Below, one piece after another: positions 42,564-52,025 of a stretch of DNA of 64,000 nucleotides. A program made the position numbers and the translations under genes. The stretch lies in the NCBI RefSeq assembly GCF_014650175.1, contig NZ_BMUL01000014.1, positions 1 through 64,000 of the forward strand, in the 5' to 3' direction. Source of the stretch: Streptomyces termitum. GTDB taxonomy: Bacteria > Actinomycetota > Actinomycetes > Streptomycetales > Streptomycetaceae. The notes below the pieces were generated by a model. The model saw only the letters and a program-made list of their open reading frames with translations. It was not told the DNA's origin and searched no databases. The number at the start of each line of letters is the position of its first letter. The first letter of the stretch is position 1.

Positions 42564-43526
42564 TCACGCGCCGGCGGCGGCGTCGTACTTCGCGGTCAGC
42601 TCCCGGCACCGGGTCACATCGGCGGCCATCGCCACCAGCAGGTCGTCGAGGGTGTCGAACTTGAGCATGCCGCGCACGTAGGCGAGGAAGTCGACGGCGA
42701 CGTGGAGCCCGTACAGGTCGAGGCCCTCGCGGTCGATCGCGTACGCCTCCACCGTCCGCTCGGTGGCGTCGAACTGCGGGTTGGTGCCGACCGAGATCGC
42801 CGCGGGCATCCGCTCGCCGTCGGCGGTCAGCCAGCCGGCGTAGACGCCGTCGGCGGGGACGGCGGTGTGCGGCAGGGTCTCCACGTTGGCCGTCGGGAAG
42901 CCCAGTTCGCGGCCCCGCTGGGCGCCCCGGACGACGACGCCCTCGACGCGGTGCGGGCGGCCGAGGATCTCGGCGGCGCCGGTCATGTCGCCCTCGGCGA
43001 CCAGCCGCCGGGTGAGCGTGGAGGAGAAGGGCTGCCCGCCGCCGGCCGTGCCGCTCACGTACAGGTCGACGACCTCGACCTCGTAGTCGTAGGTGGCGCC
43101 CAGCTCGGCGAGGAGGTCCACGTCGCCCGCGGCGCGGTGGCCGAAGCGGAAGTTGGGGCCCTCGATGACGGCCCGCGCGTGCAGCTTGTCGACGAGCACC
43201 TTGACGATGAAGTCGGCGGGCGACAACTGAGAGAACCCGGCGGTGAACGGCAGGACGAGCACCGCGTCCACGCCCAGCTCCGCCATCAGCTCGGCGCGCC
43301 GGTGGTGCGGGGCCAGCAGCGGCGGGTGGCTGCCGGGGCGCACCACCTCGGAGGGGTGCGGGTCGAAGGTGACCACGACGGCGGGGACCCCCAGCTCGCG
43401 GGCGCGCGCGACGGCCCGCCCGATGATCAGCTGGTGCCCGCGGTGCACCCCGTCGTAGGAGCCGATGGTGACGACGCTGCGCCCCCAGTCCTGGGGGATG
43501 TCCTCCAAGCCACGCCAGCGCTGCAC
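42564..43526 (-). CDS. ribF: bifunctional riboflavin kinase/FAD synthetase
   Basis: A 320-residue enzyme converting riboflavin to FMN and FAD. The N-terminal nucleotidyltransferase has SYDGVHRGHQ (His28, His31), and the C-terminal kinase has the GFPTAN motif near residue 204. GTG at 43524-43526 has GAGGAG upstream and gives the usual MQRWRGLEDIP start. It ends three bases from the convergent P450. Confidence 0.95.
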   Translation of the reverse strand: MQRWRGLEDIPQDWGRSVVTIGSYDGVHRGHQLIIGRAVARARELGVPAVVVTFDPHPSEVVRPGSHPPLLAPHHRRAELMAELGVDAVLVLPFTAGFSQLSPADFIVKVLVDKLHARAVIEGPNFRFGHRAAGDVDLLAELGATYDYEVEVVDLYVSGTAGGGQPFSSTLTRRLVAEGDMTGAAEILGRPHRVEGVVVRGAQRGRELGFPTANVETLPHTAVPADGVYAGWLTADGERMPAAISVGTNPQFDATERTVEAYAIDREGLDLYGLHVAVDFLAYVRGMLKFDTLDDLLVAMAADVTRCRELTAKYDAAAGA

Positions 43527-43576
43527 TGTGACCGCTCCTCGTCCGCCTGTTCGCCCGGTACGCCCATTACGCAGGT

Positions 43577-46500
43577 CTAAGACTGCCATGCCCACGCCCG
43601 TCGGTCCGCATCGGCATGGAGACTGCCGGGTCCGCGTGGCGCGGGCACGGTCGCGTCGAGCAGCGCGGCGAAGGCGGGGTGGCCCGCGGCGAGGGCGGTG
43701 AGCAGCCGGTCCCGGTGGGCGGTGCCGCCGGGGAGGCGGCCGTAGAGGGCGGCGGTGCGGTCGAGGAGGGCGCGGTTGCGGGGCAGGGCGCGGCGGGCGG
43801 CTCCTTCGGCGGCGGCGGTCAGCAGGGCGTCGAGGACGCCCCGGTCGGGTGCGGGCGCGCGGGCCTCGTGGTCGAGGAGGACGTCGAGAAGTTCGGCCCG
43901 CAGGTGGCGGGAGGCGCCGGTGCCGGGGGCGGCGAGGACGGGGGCGAGGGCGCGCCGGACGGCGGCGGGCCGGTCCCGGAGCAGCCCGGCGACCAGCGGG
44001 AAGAGGACGGCCCGGGCGGTCGGGCCCTCCTCCAGGCGCAGGTCGGCGTAGGCGGCGGCGTGCGGGGCGCCGTCGGGGCGGTGGTGGACGTACTCCGCCA
44101 CGAGGGCGGCGATCCGGCGGGTGAGGGCGGGCGCGTCGACGGGGGCGAGGGCCCGCAGGACGGCCCCGGCGCCGTCCCCGGCCGCGTACAGCCGCTCCCG
44201 CAGGGCGGCGAGGACCGGGCCTGGATGGTCGGGGAGGGCGGCGGCCAGGGCCTCGGCGGGCACCCGGGGGTCGTCGAGGGCGCGCGGCAGGTGGGCGGCC
44301 CGGCTGTGCGGGTCTCGGACGAGGATGCCGAGGGCGGCCCCGTGCAGCGCCCGGTCCTCGGGGCGGGCGAGCAGGGCGAGGGCGGCGTAGCGCAGCGGTT
44401 CGGCGTCGGGCCCGTCGGGTCCGCGGGCGGCGAGGAGGCTGCCGTACAGGGCGGCGGCGATCCGCCGCTCGGGCCGTCCGTCGTCGTGCGCCCAGCGGTC
44501 GACGGCCCGGCAGAGCGCGGTCCGCTCGTCGTCGGCGAGGGCGACGAGGAGCCCTTCGGCGAGCGGGTGCGCGGTGGCGGCCAGCGCCTCGCACAGGTCG
44601 TCGACGGCGGCCGCCCGGTGGGTGTGCAGGAGGCTCTGGGCGGTGGTGGCGACGGTGGTGTACGGATGGGCCGGGAGCGGCCGGTCGTCGGTGAACCAGC
44701 GGCAGAGCAGCGGCTGGGTGCCGCGCGGTTCGGCGGTGAGCAGGGCGGCGGCCTCGGCGAGGAAGGCGTCTCCGCCGGGGTCGGCGGTGACGGCGCGGCG
44801 CAGCAGGTCGAGCCGCTCGCCCCGGCCGAGGGGGCGCGCCCGCCACCAGTCGGGTCCGAAGGCGTCGAGCGCGCCGGGCCGGGCGGTCCCGGTGCCGACC
44901 AGATCGGCGAGGCGGCGCAGGACGGGCAGGTGGGGGCGGAGGTCGGGGAGGGCGGCGAGGGTCCGGCCGAGGAGTCCTGCGGCCCACCAGACGGCGTCCT
45001 CGGGGGTCTCGGGTCCGCAGCGGGCCAGGGCGTCGGCCAGTGCCTCCAGGCGGGGTGCCAGGGCTTCGGGGCCGCCCTCCTTCTGGAGCCGGAGGAGGCC
45101 CTGGAGCACCGGGCCGATGCGGTGCCGGGGCACCGGTGGCGGGGCGGGGTCGGCGGCCTGGTCCGGCGGGTCCTCCAGGGCGCGGTGGACGAGGGCGTGC
45201 AGGGCGGCGCCGACGTCGAGGTGGGCGGCCTGGAGCCAGTCGGCGACCTCCTCGTGGGCGAAGCGGTAGCCGGTGCCGGCCGGGACGAGGAGTCCTTCGG
45301 TGAGGACGGCGGAGGCCCAGCCCTCCCGCCAGGGGAAGAGCTCCTCGAAGGAGGGCGCGTCGAGGAGGCCGTGGCCGGGGCCGAGGCAGCGCCGGGCGGC
45401 CTCGTGGACCTGGCCGGTGACGCGGGCGGCGAGCCGGCGGACGGCGGAGCCGGAGGGCACCGGCCGGGATCCGGCGGCGATCCGGACCGCGATCCGCAGG
45501 CAGAGCAGGTCGAGGTGGGCGGTGAAGACCTCGGCCCGGTCGGGGCGGCCGGGGACCTCGCCGGGGAGTGCGGCCCGGACCTCGGCGAGCAGCCGCAGCG
45601 CGAGCGGGTGCCGGGCGTCCGCCGCGGCGAGGTCGTCGTCCCCGAGCCCGTACCCCCGCCGGACGGCCGCGGCCTCGGCCTCGGTGAGGTCGCCGAGCGG
45701 GAGGACGGCGGGGGCCTCGCTCCACAGGGCGGCGGACCGCTCGCCGTACTCGGGGCGGCAGGCGAGGACCAGCCGGGCGCCGTGGGCGCGCAGCCACGCC
45801 TCGGTGGCGCGGGTCCAGTCGGCGAGCCGGTGGGCGAGGTGCGGGGGCATCTCCTCGGGGCCGTCGAGGACGACGAGGAGGGGCCGGCCGGCCTCCCGGG
45901 CGAGGGCGGCGACGTGGTCGGGGGTGGCGGCGGAGGTGTCGCCCGCGGTGCCGGAGGCGGCGGCGATCCGGGCGGCGGCGCGCAGGGCGCGGCCGACGGC
46001 GTCGGCGGCGTGGGTGTCGCCGTCGAGGAGGTCGGCGCCGCGCAGCCGGACGGTGGGGGCGGGGGCGCCGCCGGGGCCGCGGGCCTCGCAGAGCGCGCCG
46101 AGGAGGGTGGTGCGGCCGCTGCCGGGGTCGCCGACGACGGTGAGGACGGGCGGGGCGGGGTCCTCGGGCGGGGCGGCGGCGAAGCGGGCGAGGGCGCGCA
46201 GGGCGGAGGGGCGGGGGACGGGCGCGGGCCACGGGGAGGGGTCGGCGGGCGGGAGGGCGGTGGGGGCGGTGAGTTCGAGGACGGCGGCGAGGTTGAGGTC
46301 GGGGCCGTGGGCGGGGACGGTGGCGCCGTTGCGCCGCAGCAGCGCGGTGAGGGGGCCGTCGCCGTCCGGGCGGAGGGGGACGGCGTGCCCGGCGGCGCGC
46401 GGGTCGCCCTCCAGGGTGGTGCCGAGGACGCCGAGGACGGTGCCGGTGGCGCTGTCGAGGACGGGTCCCCCGGCGGCCGGTCCGCCGGGGCGGAGGGCTT

Positions 46501-46957
46501 CGGCGCCCTCGGTGCCGATGGCGAGTTCGAGGGCGCCGGGGAGCAGGTGCGGTGTGCCGCCGGTGCCGTCGGCGGGGGCGTACGCGACGGTGGCGGGGCC
46601 GAGGACGCGGGCCTCGCGCCAGCCGTGCGCGGCGATCCGGACGTAGGTGCCGGGTGCGGTGGCGGGGCGGTTGGCGAGGGGCAGCGGGAGTCCGCCGAGG
46701 CCCTGGGTGCGGATGAGGGCGAGTCCGTGCGCGGGGAGGGGGACGACGGCGTCGGGCCCGACGGTCCAGGTCCGCTCGCCGGGGGCGCGCAGGATCAGGT
46801 GGTCGAGGCCGGCGACGGCTTCGTGGGCGGTGAGGAGGGTGCCCTCGTGGTCGGCGAGGAAGCCGGTCCCGCGCGGTTGGCCCGCCGGGTCGCAGATCCG
46901 TACCAGCGTCACCGGCTCCGCCGGATCCCCGCGCCCCGTGGTGTCCAGGCGTGCCAT
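43577..46957 (-). CDS. degenerate trypsin-like/P-loop NTPase multidomain protein
   Basis: A 1126-residue cytoplasmic protein. Residues about 14-205 have a trypsin-like layout (GTGFLADHEGTLLTAHEAV with His44), but the Asp position is Gly78 (HGLALI) and the Ser position is Ala162 (PAAGGPV), so it should not be a protease. A STAND/NACHT-like ATPase follows, with P-loop GDPGSGRTT (276-284, Arg in place of Lys) and Walker B LLVVLDGPEEM. The rest (about 500-1126) is helical repeat-like. It lies between ribF and truB. Trypsin-coupled NTPases have been proposed as conflict or signalling proteins; this one's role is unknown. Confidence 0.75.
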   Translation of the reverse strand: MARLDTTGRGDPAEPVTLVRICDPAGQPRGTGFLADHEGTLLTAHEAVAGLDHLILRAPGERTWTVGPDAVVPLPAHGLALIRTQGLGGLPLPLANRPATAPGTYVRIAAHGWREARVLGPATVAYAPADGTGGTPHLLPGALELAIGTEGAEALRPGGPAAGGPVLDSATGTVLGVLGTTLEGDPRAAGHAVPLRPDGDGPLTALLRRNGATVPAHGPDLNLAAVLELTAPTALPPADPSPWPAPVPRPSALRALARFAAAPPEDPAPPVLTVVGDPGSGRTTLLGALCEARGPGGAPAPTVRLRGADLLDGDTHAADAVGRALRAAARIAAASGTAGDTSAATPDHVAALAREAGRPLLVVLDGPEEMPPHLAHRLADWTRATEAWLRAHGARLVLACRPEYGERSAALWSEAPAVLPLGDLTEAEAAAVRRGYGLGDDDLAAADARHPLALRLLAEVRAALPGEVPGRPDRAEVFTAHLDLLCLRIAVRIAAGSRPVPSGSAVRRLAARVTGQVHEAARRCLGPGHGLLDAPSFEELFPWREGWASAVLTEGLLVPAGTGYRFAHEEVADWLQAAHLDVGAALHALVHRALEDPPDQAADPAPPPVPRHRIGPVLQGLLRLQKEGGPEALAPRLEALADALARCGPETPEDAVWWAAGLLGRTLAALPDLRPHLPVLRRLADLVGTGTARPGALDAFGPDWWRARPLGRGERLDLLRRAVTADPGGDAFLAEAAALLTAEPRGTQPLLCRWFTDDRPLPAHPYTTVATTAQSLLHTHRAAAVDDLCEALAATAHPLAEGLLVALADDERTALCRAVDRWAHDDGRPERRIAAALYGSLLAARGPDGPDAEPLRYAALALLARPEDRALHGAALGILVRDPHSRAAHLPRALDDPRVPAEALAAALPDHPGPVLAALRERLYAAGDGAGAVLRALAPVDAPALTRRIAALVAEYVHHRPDGAPHAAAYADLRLEEGPTARAVLFPLVAGLLRDRPAAVRRALAPVLAAPGTGASRHLRAELLDVLLDHEARAPAPDRGVLDALLTAAAEGAARRALPRNRALLDRTAALYGRLPGGTAHRDRLLTALAAGHPAFAALLDATVPAPRGPGSLHADADRRAWAWQS

Positions 46958-47070
46958 GGTGCCGACGGTAGCGGGCGGTGATCTTCCGTGGCCCCGATCG
47001 GAGGGGAGGATGCCCCCGCACTCCCCCGGTTCACTCCGAGCGCTGCCCCGATCGGGTGAAGAAACGCCGA

Positions 47071-47100
47071 AGGGCGGGCGCGCCTCGCGCACCCGCCCCT
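47071..47100 (-). terminator. terminator after truB
   Basis: GGGCGGG (47072-47078) with CCCGCCC (47092-47098) plus four inner pairs, followed on the minus strand by a T-containing run. It ends the infB-to-truB direction of transcription. Confidence 0.65.
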
Positions 47101-47119
47101 CACGGCCCCGCCGAGCGGG

Positions 47120-48016
47120 TCAGCCGAAGACCGCCAGGCTCTTCGCCTTGCCCCGCTGGTCCTCCACCAGGGCGAGCAGCTTCCCGTCCGGTCCGAAGAC
47201 CGCGACCGGGCCCTTGGGGTACTCCGGCATCTCCAGCCGGACCCCGTTGAGCAGCAGCCGGGCGCGCTTCTCGTCGACGTCCCAGCGGGGGAAGGCCGCC
47301 GCGGCGGCGTCGGCGACCGGCATCACGGCCAGCTCCTCCTGGAGCTGGTCGAGGGTCCGCGCGCCGTCCAGCTTGTACGGGCCGACCCGGGTGCGCCGCA
47401 GCGCGGTGAGGTGGCCGCCGACGCCGAGCCCGGCGCCGAGGTCCCGGGCCAGCGCCCGGATGTACGTACCGGAGGAGCAGACCACCGAGACGACCAGGTC
47501 GACGACGGGGGTCCCGTCCTCCGCCTCGGCCTCGCGGACGTCGTAGACCCGGAAGGAGGAGACGGTGACCGGGCGGGCCGGGATCTCGAACTCCTCGCCG
47601 CCGCGCACGCGCGCGTACGACCGCTTCCCGTCGATCTTGATGGCGGAGACCTTCGACGGGACCTGCATGATCGCCCCGGTCAGCTCCGCGACGCCCGCGT
47701 CGATCCGCTCGCGGGTGACCTTCGACGCGTCGACCGACGCCGTGATCTCGCCCTCGGCGTCGTCGGTGACCGTGGTCTGGCCCAGGCGGATGGTGCCCAG
47801 GTACTCCTTCTCGGTCAGCGCGAGGTGACCGAGCAGCTTGGTGGCCCGCTCCACGCCGAGGACGAGGACGCCCGTGGCCATGGGGTCGAGCGTGCCGGCG
47901 TGGCCGACGCGGCGGGTCTTCGCGATCCCGCGCATCTTGGCCACGACGTCGTGCGAGGTGAAGCCCGACGGCTTGTCGACGATGACAAGTCCGTCGGGCG
48001 TGGTGGTATCACTCAT
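47120..48016 (-). CDS. truB: tRNA pseudouridine-55 synthase
   Basis: A 298-residue TruB that makes the T-loop pseudouridine of tRNAs. The catalytic motif GHAGTLDPMATGVL holds Asp44, and the C-terminal PUA-like domain follows. ATG at 48014-48016 overlaps the rbfA stop as ATGA, so rbfA and truB are translationally coupled, a classic ribosome-maturation pairing. Confidence 0.96.
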   Translation of the reverse strand: MSDTTTPDGLVIVDKPSGFTSHDVVAKMRGIAKTRRVGHAGTLDPMATGVLVLGVERATKLLGHLALTEKEYLGTIRLGQTTVTDDAEGEITASVDASKVTRERIDAGVAELTGAIMQVPSKVSAIKIDGKRSYARVRGGEEFEIPARPVTVSSFRVYDVREAEAEDGTPVVDLVVSVVCSSGTYIRALARDLGAGLGVGGHLTALRRTRVGPYKLDGARTLDQLQEELAVMPVADAAAAAFPRWDVDEKRARLLLNGVRLEMPEYPKGPVAVFGPDGKLLALVEDQRGKAKSLAVFG

Positions 48017-48453
48017 TCGGCGGTGTCGTCCTCGCCCTGCTTCTTGTAGGGGTCGGCTCCACCCGCGAAGGTGGCGCCGGAGGACGCCTGCCGCACCTGG
48101 GCGTCGGAGGCGCGCGCCTTGTCGAGGAGGTCCTCGATCGTCCGCGCGTTCTCCGGGAGGGCGTCGGCCACGAAGGCCAGGGTCGGGGTGAACTTGGTCC
48201 CGGCCGCCCGGCCCACCGCGGAGCGGAGGATGCCCTTGGCGCTCTCCAGTCCGGCGGCGGCGCTCGCCCGCTCCTCCTCGTCGCCGTAGACCGTGTAGAA
48301 GACCGTGGCCTCCCGCAGGTCACCGGTGACGCGGGTGTCCGTGATGGTCACGTGCGTACCCAGGCGCGGGTCCTTGATGCCGCGCTGCAGCTTCTCGGCG
48401 ACCACCTCCCGGATGAGGTCCGCCAGCTTCTTCGCCCGCGCGTTGTCGGCCAC
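48013..48453 (-). CDS. rbfA: ribosome-binding factor A
   Basis: A 146-residue KH-fold protein for 30S maturation. The start ARAKKLADLIREVVAEKLQR and central KGILRSAVGRAAGTKFTP stretch are typical. Start is the GTG at 48451-48453 with AAGGAG upstream. The acidic/polar tail after about 120 is a usual actinomycete extension. Located between the DUF503 gene and truB in the conserved infB-rbfA-truB order. Confidence 0.95.
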   Translation of the reverse strand: MADNARAKKLADLIREVVAEKLQRGIKDPRLGTHVTITDTRVTGDLREATVFYTVYGDEEERASAAAGLESAKGILRSAVGRAAGTKFTPTLAFVADALPENARTIEDLLDKARASDAQVRQASSGATFAGGADPYKKQGEDDTAE

Positions 48454-48480
48454 TGGTCCGTCTCCTTCTTTGCCTTGCTA

Positions 48481-48774
48481 TCAGTCTTCATCAGTGTGGA
48501 GCCTGCGGCGCACCGACAGCAGCTCCACCTCCGGCCGGGCGGCGACCAGCCGCTCGCAGCGGTCGAGGACGCCATTGAGGTGTCCCAGGTCGCCGGACAC
48601 CATGGCGACGCCGATCTCGGCCCGCCGGTGGAGGTTCTGGCCGCTCACCTCCGCCGTGCTCACGGAGAACTTCCGCTGGAGCTCGGCGACGATCGGCTTC
48701 ACGAGGGAGCGTTTCTCCTTGAGCGAGTGGACGTCGCCGAGGAGCAGGTCGAAGGACAGGGTCCCCACATACAT
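48481..48774 (-). CDS. DUF503 (YlxP-like) protein
   Basis: A 97-residue protein with the DUF503 pattern: MYVGTLSFDLLLGDVHSLKE at the start, KRSLVKPIV, and HRRAEIGVAMVSGD in the middle. Genes of this family sit between infB and rbfA in many Gram-positive bacteria and are thought to assist ribosome assembly. ATG at 48772-48774 is chosen; the longer frame to 48906 is not family-like. Confidence 0.9.
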   Translation of the reverse strand: MYVGTLSFDLLLGDVHSLKEKRSLVKPIVAELQRKFSVSTAEVSGQNLHRRAEIGVAMVSGDLGHLNGVLDRCERLVAARPEVELLSVRRRLHTDED

Positions 48775-48855
48775 GTGTGTCCGGATGTCCCGCCGGTTCG
48801 GGTTCAGTGGCCCCGCCCACCGCTGGACGGGAACACCGGAACCGTACACGGAACG

Positions 48856-48899
48856 GCCGGGGCCGATCGACGGAATAACCTCCGCCGACCGGCCCCGGC
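48856..48899 (-). terminator. hairpin after infB
   Basis: GCCGGGGCC (48856-48864) with GGCCCCGGC (48891-48899) in the infB-DUF503 gap. The large loop (about 26 bases) makes it a modest terminator or processing stem. Confidence 0.5.
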
Positions 48900-48912
48900 A
48901 CCTCACCGCGTG

Positions 48913-51900
48913 TTACGCGCGCGGCTTCTCGCGCATCTCGTACGTGGCGATGACGTCGTCGATCTTGATGTCGTTGAAGTTTCCGAGGTTGATACCACCC
49001 TCGTAGCCTTCGCGGATCTCGGTGACGTCGTCCTTGAAGCGGCGCAGACCCTCGATGTTGAGGTTCTCCGCGATGACCTTGCCGTCGCGGATGAGGCGCG
49101 CCTTGGTGTTGCGCTTGACCTCGCCGGAGCGGATGAGGACACCCGCGATGTTGCCGAGCTTGGAGGAGCGGAAGACCTCGCGGATCTCCGCCGTGCCCAG
49201 CTCGACCTCTTCGTACTCCGGCTTGAGCAGACCCTTGAGGGCCGCCTCGATCTCCTCGATCGCCTGGTAGATGACCGAGTAGTACCGGACGTCCACGCCC
49301 TCGCGCTCGGCCATCTGCTGCGCACGCCCGGCGGCGCGCACGTTGAAGCCGATCACGATGGCGTCGGAGCCCATCGCCAGGTCGATGTCCGACTCGGTGA
49401 CGGCACCCACGCCGCGGTGCAGGACGCGGATGTCGACCTCCTCGCCGACGTCCAGCTGGAGCAGGGAGGACTCGAGGGCCTCGACGGAACCGGAAGCGTC
49501 ACCCTTGATGATCAGGTTCAGCTGCTGGATCTCGCCGGCCTTGAGCACCTTGTCCAGGTCCTCCAGCGAGACGCGGCGGACGCGCTTGGCGAACGCGGCG
49601 TTCCGCTCGCGGGCGGCACGCTTCTCGGCGATCTGGCGGGCGGTGCGGTCCTCGTCGACGACGAGGAAGTTGTCACCGGCACCCGGGACATTGGTGAGAC
49701 CCAGGACGAGGACGGGGGTCGACGGAGTCGCCTCGTCCACGTTGTTGCCCTTGTCGTCGAGCATGGCCCGGACGCGGCCGTACGCGTCGCCGGCGACGAT
49801 GGTGTCGCCGATGCGCAGCGTTCCGCGCTGGACCAGGACCGTCGAGACGGCGCCGCGACCGCGGTCGAGGTGCGACTCGATGGCGATGCCCTGCGCGTCC
49901 TGGTCCGGGTTGGCCCGCAGGTCGAGCGAGGCGTCGGCCGTGAGGATGACGGCCTCGAGGAGGGAGTCGATGTGCAGACCCTGCTTGGCGGAGATGTCGA
50001 CGAACATGGTGTCGCCGCCGTACTCCTCGGCCACCAGACCGAACTCGGTCAGCTGACCGCGGACCTTCACCGGGTCCGCGCCCTCGACGTCGATCTTGTT
50101 GACCGCGACCACGATCGGCACGCCGGCCGCCTTGGCGTGGTTCAGCGCCTCGATCGTCTGGGGCATCACACCGTCGTTGGCCGCCACCACGAGGATCGCG
50201 ATGTCGGTCGACTTCGCACCACGGGCACGCATGGCGGTGAACGCCTCGTGACCCGGGGTGTCGATGAAGGTGATGCGACGGTGCTCGCCGTTGACCTCGG
50301 TGCCCACCTGGTAGGCGCCGATGTGCTGGGTGATGCCGCCGGCCTCGCCCGCGACCACGTTGGTCTTGCGGATCGCGTCGAGGAGTCGGGTCTTACCGTG
50401 GTCGACGTGACCCATGACGGTCACGACCGGCGGACGGGAGACCAGGGCCTCTTCGCCGCCCTCGTCCTCGCCGAACTCCAGGTCGAAGGACTCGAGCAGC
50501 TCGCGGTCCTCCTCCTCGGGGCTGACGATCTGGACGACGTAGTTCATCTCCTCGGCCAGCATGACCAGCGTGTCGTCGGAGACGGACTGCGTGGCCGTGA
50601 CCATCTCGCCGAGGTTCATCATGACCGCGACGAGCGACGCCGGGTTGGCGCCGATCTTCTCCGCGAAGTCGGTGAGGGACGCACCGCGCGACAGGCGAAT
50701 GGTGTCGCCGTTGCCGCGAGGCAGCATCACGCCGCCCACGGACGGGGCCTGCATGGCCTCGTACTCCTGGCGCCTCTGCCGCTTCGACTTGCGACCGCGA
50801 CGCGCGGGACCGCCGGGACGGCCGAAGGCGCCCTGCGTGCCACCACGGCCACCCGGGCCGCCGGGACGGCCGCCGAAGCCGCCGGGACGACCGCCGAAGC
50901 CGCCGCCGCCACCGGGACCGCCCGGACGACCGCCGCCGCCACCGGGACCACCGGGACGGCCGGCGAAGCCGCCGCCACCGCCACCGGGACCGGCCGGACG
51001 ACCGGCGAAGCCGGGACGACCGCCGCCGCCACCGCCGGGACCGCCCGGACGACCGCCGGGGCCACCGGGACCACGACCGCCGGGGCCGGGACGCGGGCCG
51101 GCAGCGGGACGCTGCGGCATCATGCCCGGGTTGGGACGGTTGCCGCCGGGCGCGCCGCCCGGACGGGGAGCCTGCGGACGGGGCATCCCACCGGGGGTGG
51201 GACGGGCGCCGCCCTGACCCTGCGGACGCGGAGCGCCGCCGGGGCCGCCCTGCGGACGCGGGGCGCCCGGAACGGCACCGGGGCCGCCGGGACGCGGGGC
51301 GCCGCCGCCGGGACGGGGCGCCTGCGGGCGCGCCATGCCGGTGGAGCCGCCGGAGGTGAAGGGGTTGTTGCCCGGACGCGGGCCGGCCGGACGCGGGGCG
51401 CCCGGACGCGGGGCCTGCTGGCCGGGACGGGGGGCCTGCTGACCACCCGGGCGCGGCGCGGACTGGCCCGGACGGGCACCGGCCGGACGCTGACCGGAGG
51501 GGGCGCCACCGGGACGCTGCTGACCCGCGGCCGGGGCGGCCGGGGGCGCGGTGAACTCCGGGTTGGTCGGAGCCGGGGCGGCGGGCGCCGGCTTGGGCGC
51601 GGGAGCCGCGGGCTTCGGGCCCGGGGTCGGACGCGGGCCGGGGGCCGGCGCCGCGGACTTCTCGGCGGCCGCGGGCTTGGGCGCCGGGGTGGGCGCGCCA
51701 GGCTTCGGGGCAGCCGGACGTGCGGCGGCCTGGGGCGCCGGGGAAGGCGCCGGGGCAGCCGGCTTGGGGGCGGGCGCCGCCTTGCGGGGCGCTCCGGGCT
51801 TGGCAGCGGTCTTGCCGGCGGAACCGCCGGGACCCTGCAAAGCGTCAGTCAACTTGCGCACGACCGGCGCCTCGATCGTCGAGGACGCCGAACGGACGAA

Positions 51901-51987
51901 TTCACCGAGTTCCTGGAGCTTGGCCATGACGACCTTGCTCTCCACACCGAACTCCTTGGCGAGTTCGTATACCCGGACCTTAGCCAC
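48913..51987 (-). CDS. infB: translation initiation factor IF-2
   Basis: A 1024-residue IF-2. The N-terminal IF2N helix (VRVYELAKEFGVESKVVMAK) is followed by a long Pro/Ala/Gly/Arg-rich region (about 60-400), a second IF2N domain, then the GTPase core with GHVDHGKT (526-533), DTPGHEAF and NKID, and domains II-IV. Long N-terminal extensions are typical of Streptomyces IF-2. GTG at 51985-51987 has AAAGGAG four bases upstream. The leader carries a hairpin and three minigenes. Confidence 0.97.
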   Translation of the reverse strand: MAKVRVYELAKEFGVESKVVMAKLQELGEFVRSASSTIEAPVVRKLTDALQGPGGSAGKTAAKPGAPRKAAPAPKPAAPAPSPAPQAAARPAAPKPGAPTPAPKPAAAEKSAAPAPGPRPTPGPKPAAPAPKPAPAAPAPTNPEFTAPPAAPAAGQQRPGGAPSGQRPAGARPGQSAPRPGGQQAPRPGQQAPRPGAPRPAGPRPGNNPFTSGGSTGMARPQAPRPGGGAPRPGGPGAVPGAPRPQGGPGGAPRPQGQGGARPTPGGMPRPQAPRPGGAPGGNRPNPGMMPQRPAAGPRPGPGGRGPGGPGGRPGGPGGGGGGRPGFAGRPAGPGGGGGGFAGRPGGPGGGGGRPGGPGGGGGFGGRPGGFGGRPGGPGGRGGTQGAFGRPGGPARRGRKSKRQRRQEYEAMQAPSVGGVMLPRGNGDTIRLSRGASLTDFAEKIGANPASLVAVMMNLGEMVTATQSVSDDTLVMLAEEMNYVVQIVSPEEEDRELLESFDLEFGEDEGGEEALVSRPPVVTVMGHVDHGKTRLLDAIRKTNVVAGEAGGITQHIGAYQVGTEVNGEHRRITFIDTPGHEAFTAMRARGAKSTDIAILVVAANDGVMPQTIEALNHAKAAGVPIVVAVNKIDVEGADPVKVRGQLTEFGLVAEEYGGDTMFVDISAKQGLHIDSLLEAVILTADASLDLRANPDQDAQGIAIESHLDRGRGAVSTVLVQRGTLRIGDTIVAGDAYGRVRAMLDDKGNNVDEATPSTPVLVLGLTNVPGAGDNFLVVDEDRTARQIAEKRAARERNAAFAKRVRRVSLEDLDKVLKAGEIQQLNLIIKGDASGSVEALESSLLQLDVGEEVDIRVLHRGVGAVTESDIDLAMGSDAIVIGFNVRAAGRAQQMAEREGVDVRYYSVIYQAIEEIEAALKGLLKPEYEEVELGTAEIREVFRSSKLGNIAGVLIRSGEVKRNTKARLIRDGKVIAENLNIEGLRRFKDDVTEIREGYEGGINLGNFNDIKIDDVIATYEMREKPRA

Positions 51988-52001
51988 ATCGCTCCTTTAT
52001 A

Positions 52002-52021
52002 GGTCCGGTTACCGCCGGACC
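52002..52021 (-). promoter_or_regulatory. hairpin next to the infB ribosome site
   Basis: GGTCCGG (52002-52008) with CCGGACC (52015-52021), six-base loop. It ends four bases before the AAAGGAG of infB, so it could control access to the ribosome site. Confidence 0.6.
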
Positions 52022-52025
52022 GTCG

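Noticed and set aside
43577..46957. An active secreted trypsin-like protease
   Set aside because: No signal peptide; catalytic Asp and Ser positions are Gly and Ala.
43616..46981. A 1121-residue open frame on the plus strand
   Set aside because: It is the antisense shadow of the trypsin/P-loop gene; composition is almost only Gly/Glu/Ala/Val/Asp and it has no motifs or ribosome site.
50810..51520. Repetitive sequence suggesting a CRISPR or tandem array
   Set aside because: The repeats are in frame and encode the low-complexity N-terminus of IF-2.
48352..52002. A 1216-residue plus-strand frame opposite infB, DUF503 and rbfA
   Set aside because: Antisense GC artefact; crosses three well-supported genes and ends in simple Gly/Thr/Arg sequence.
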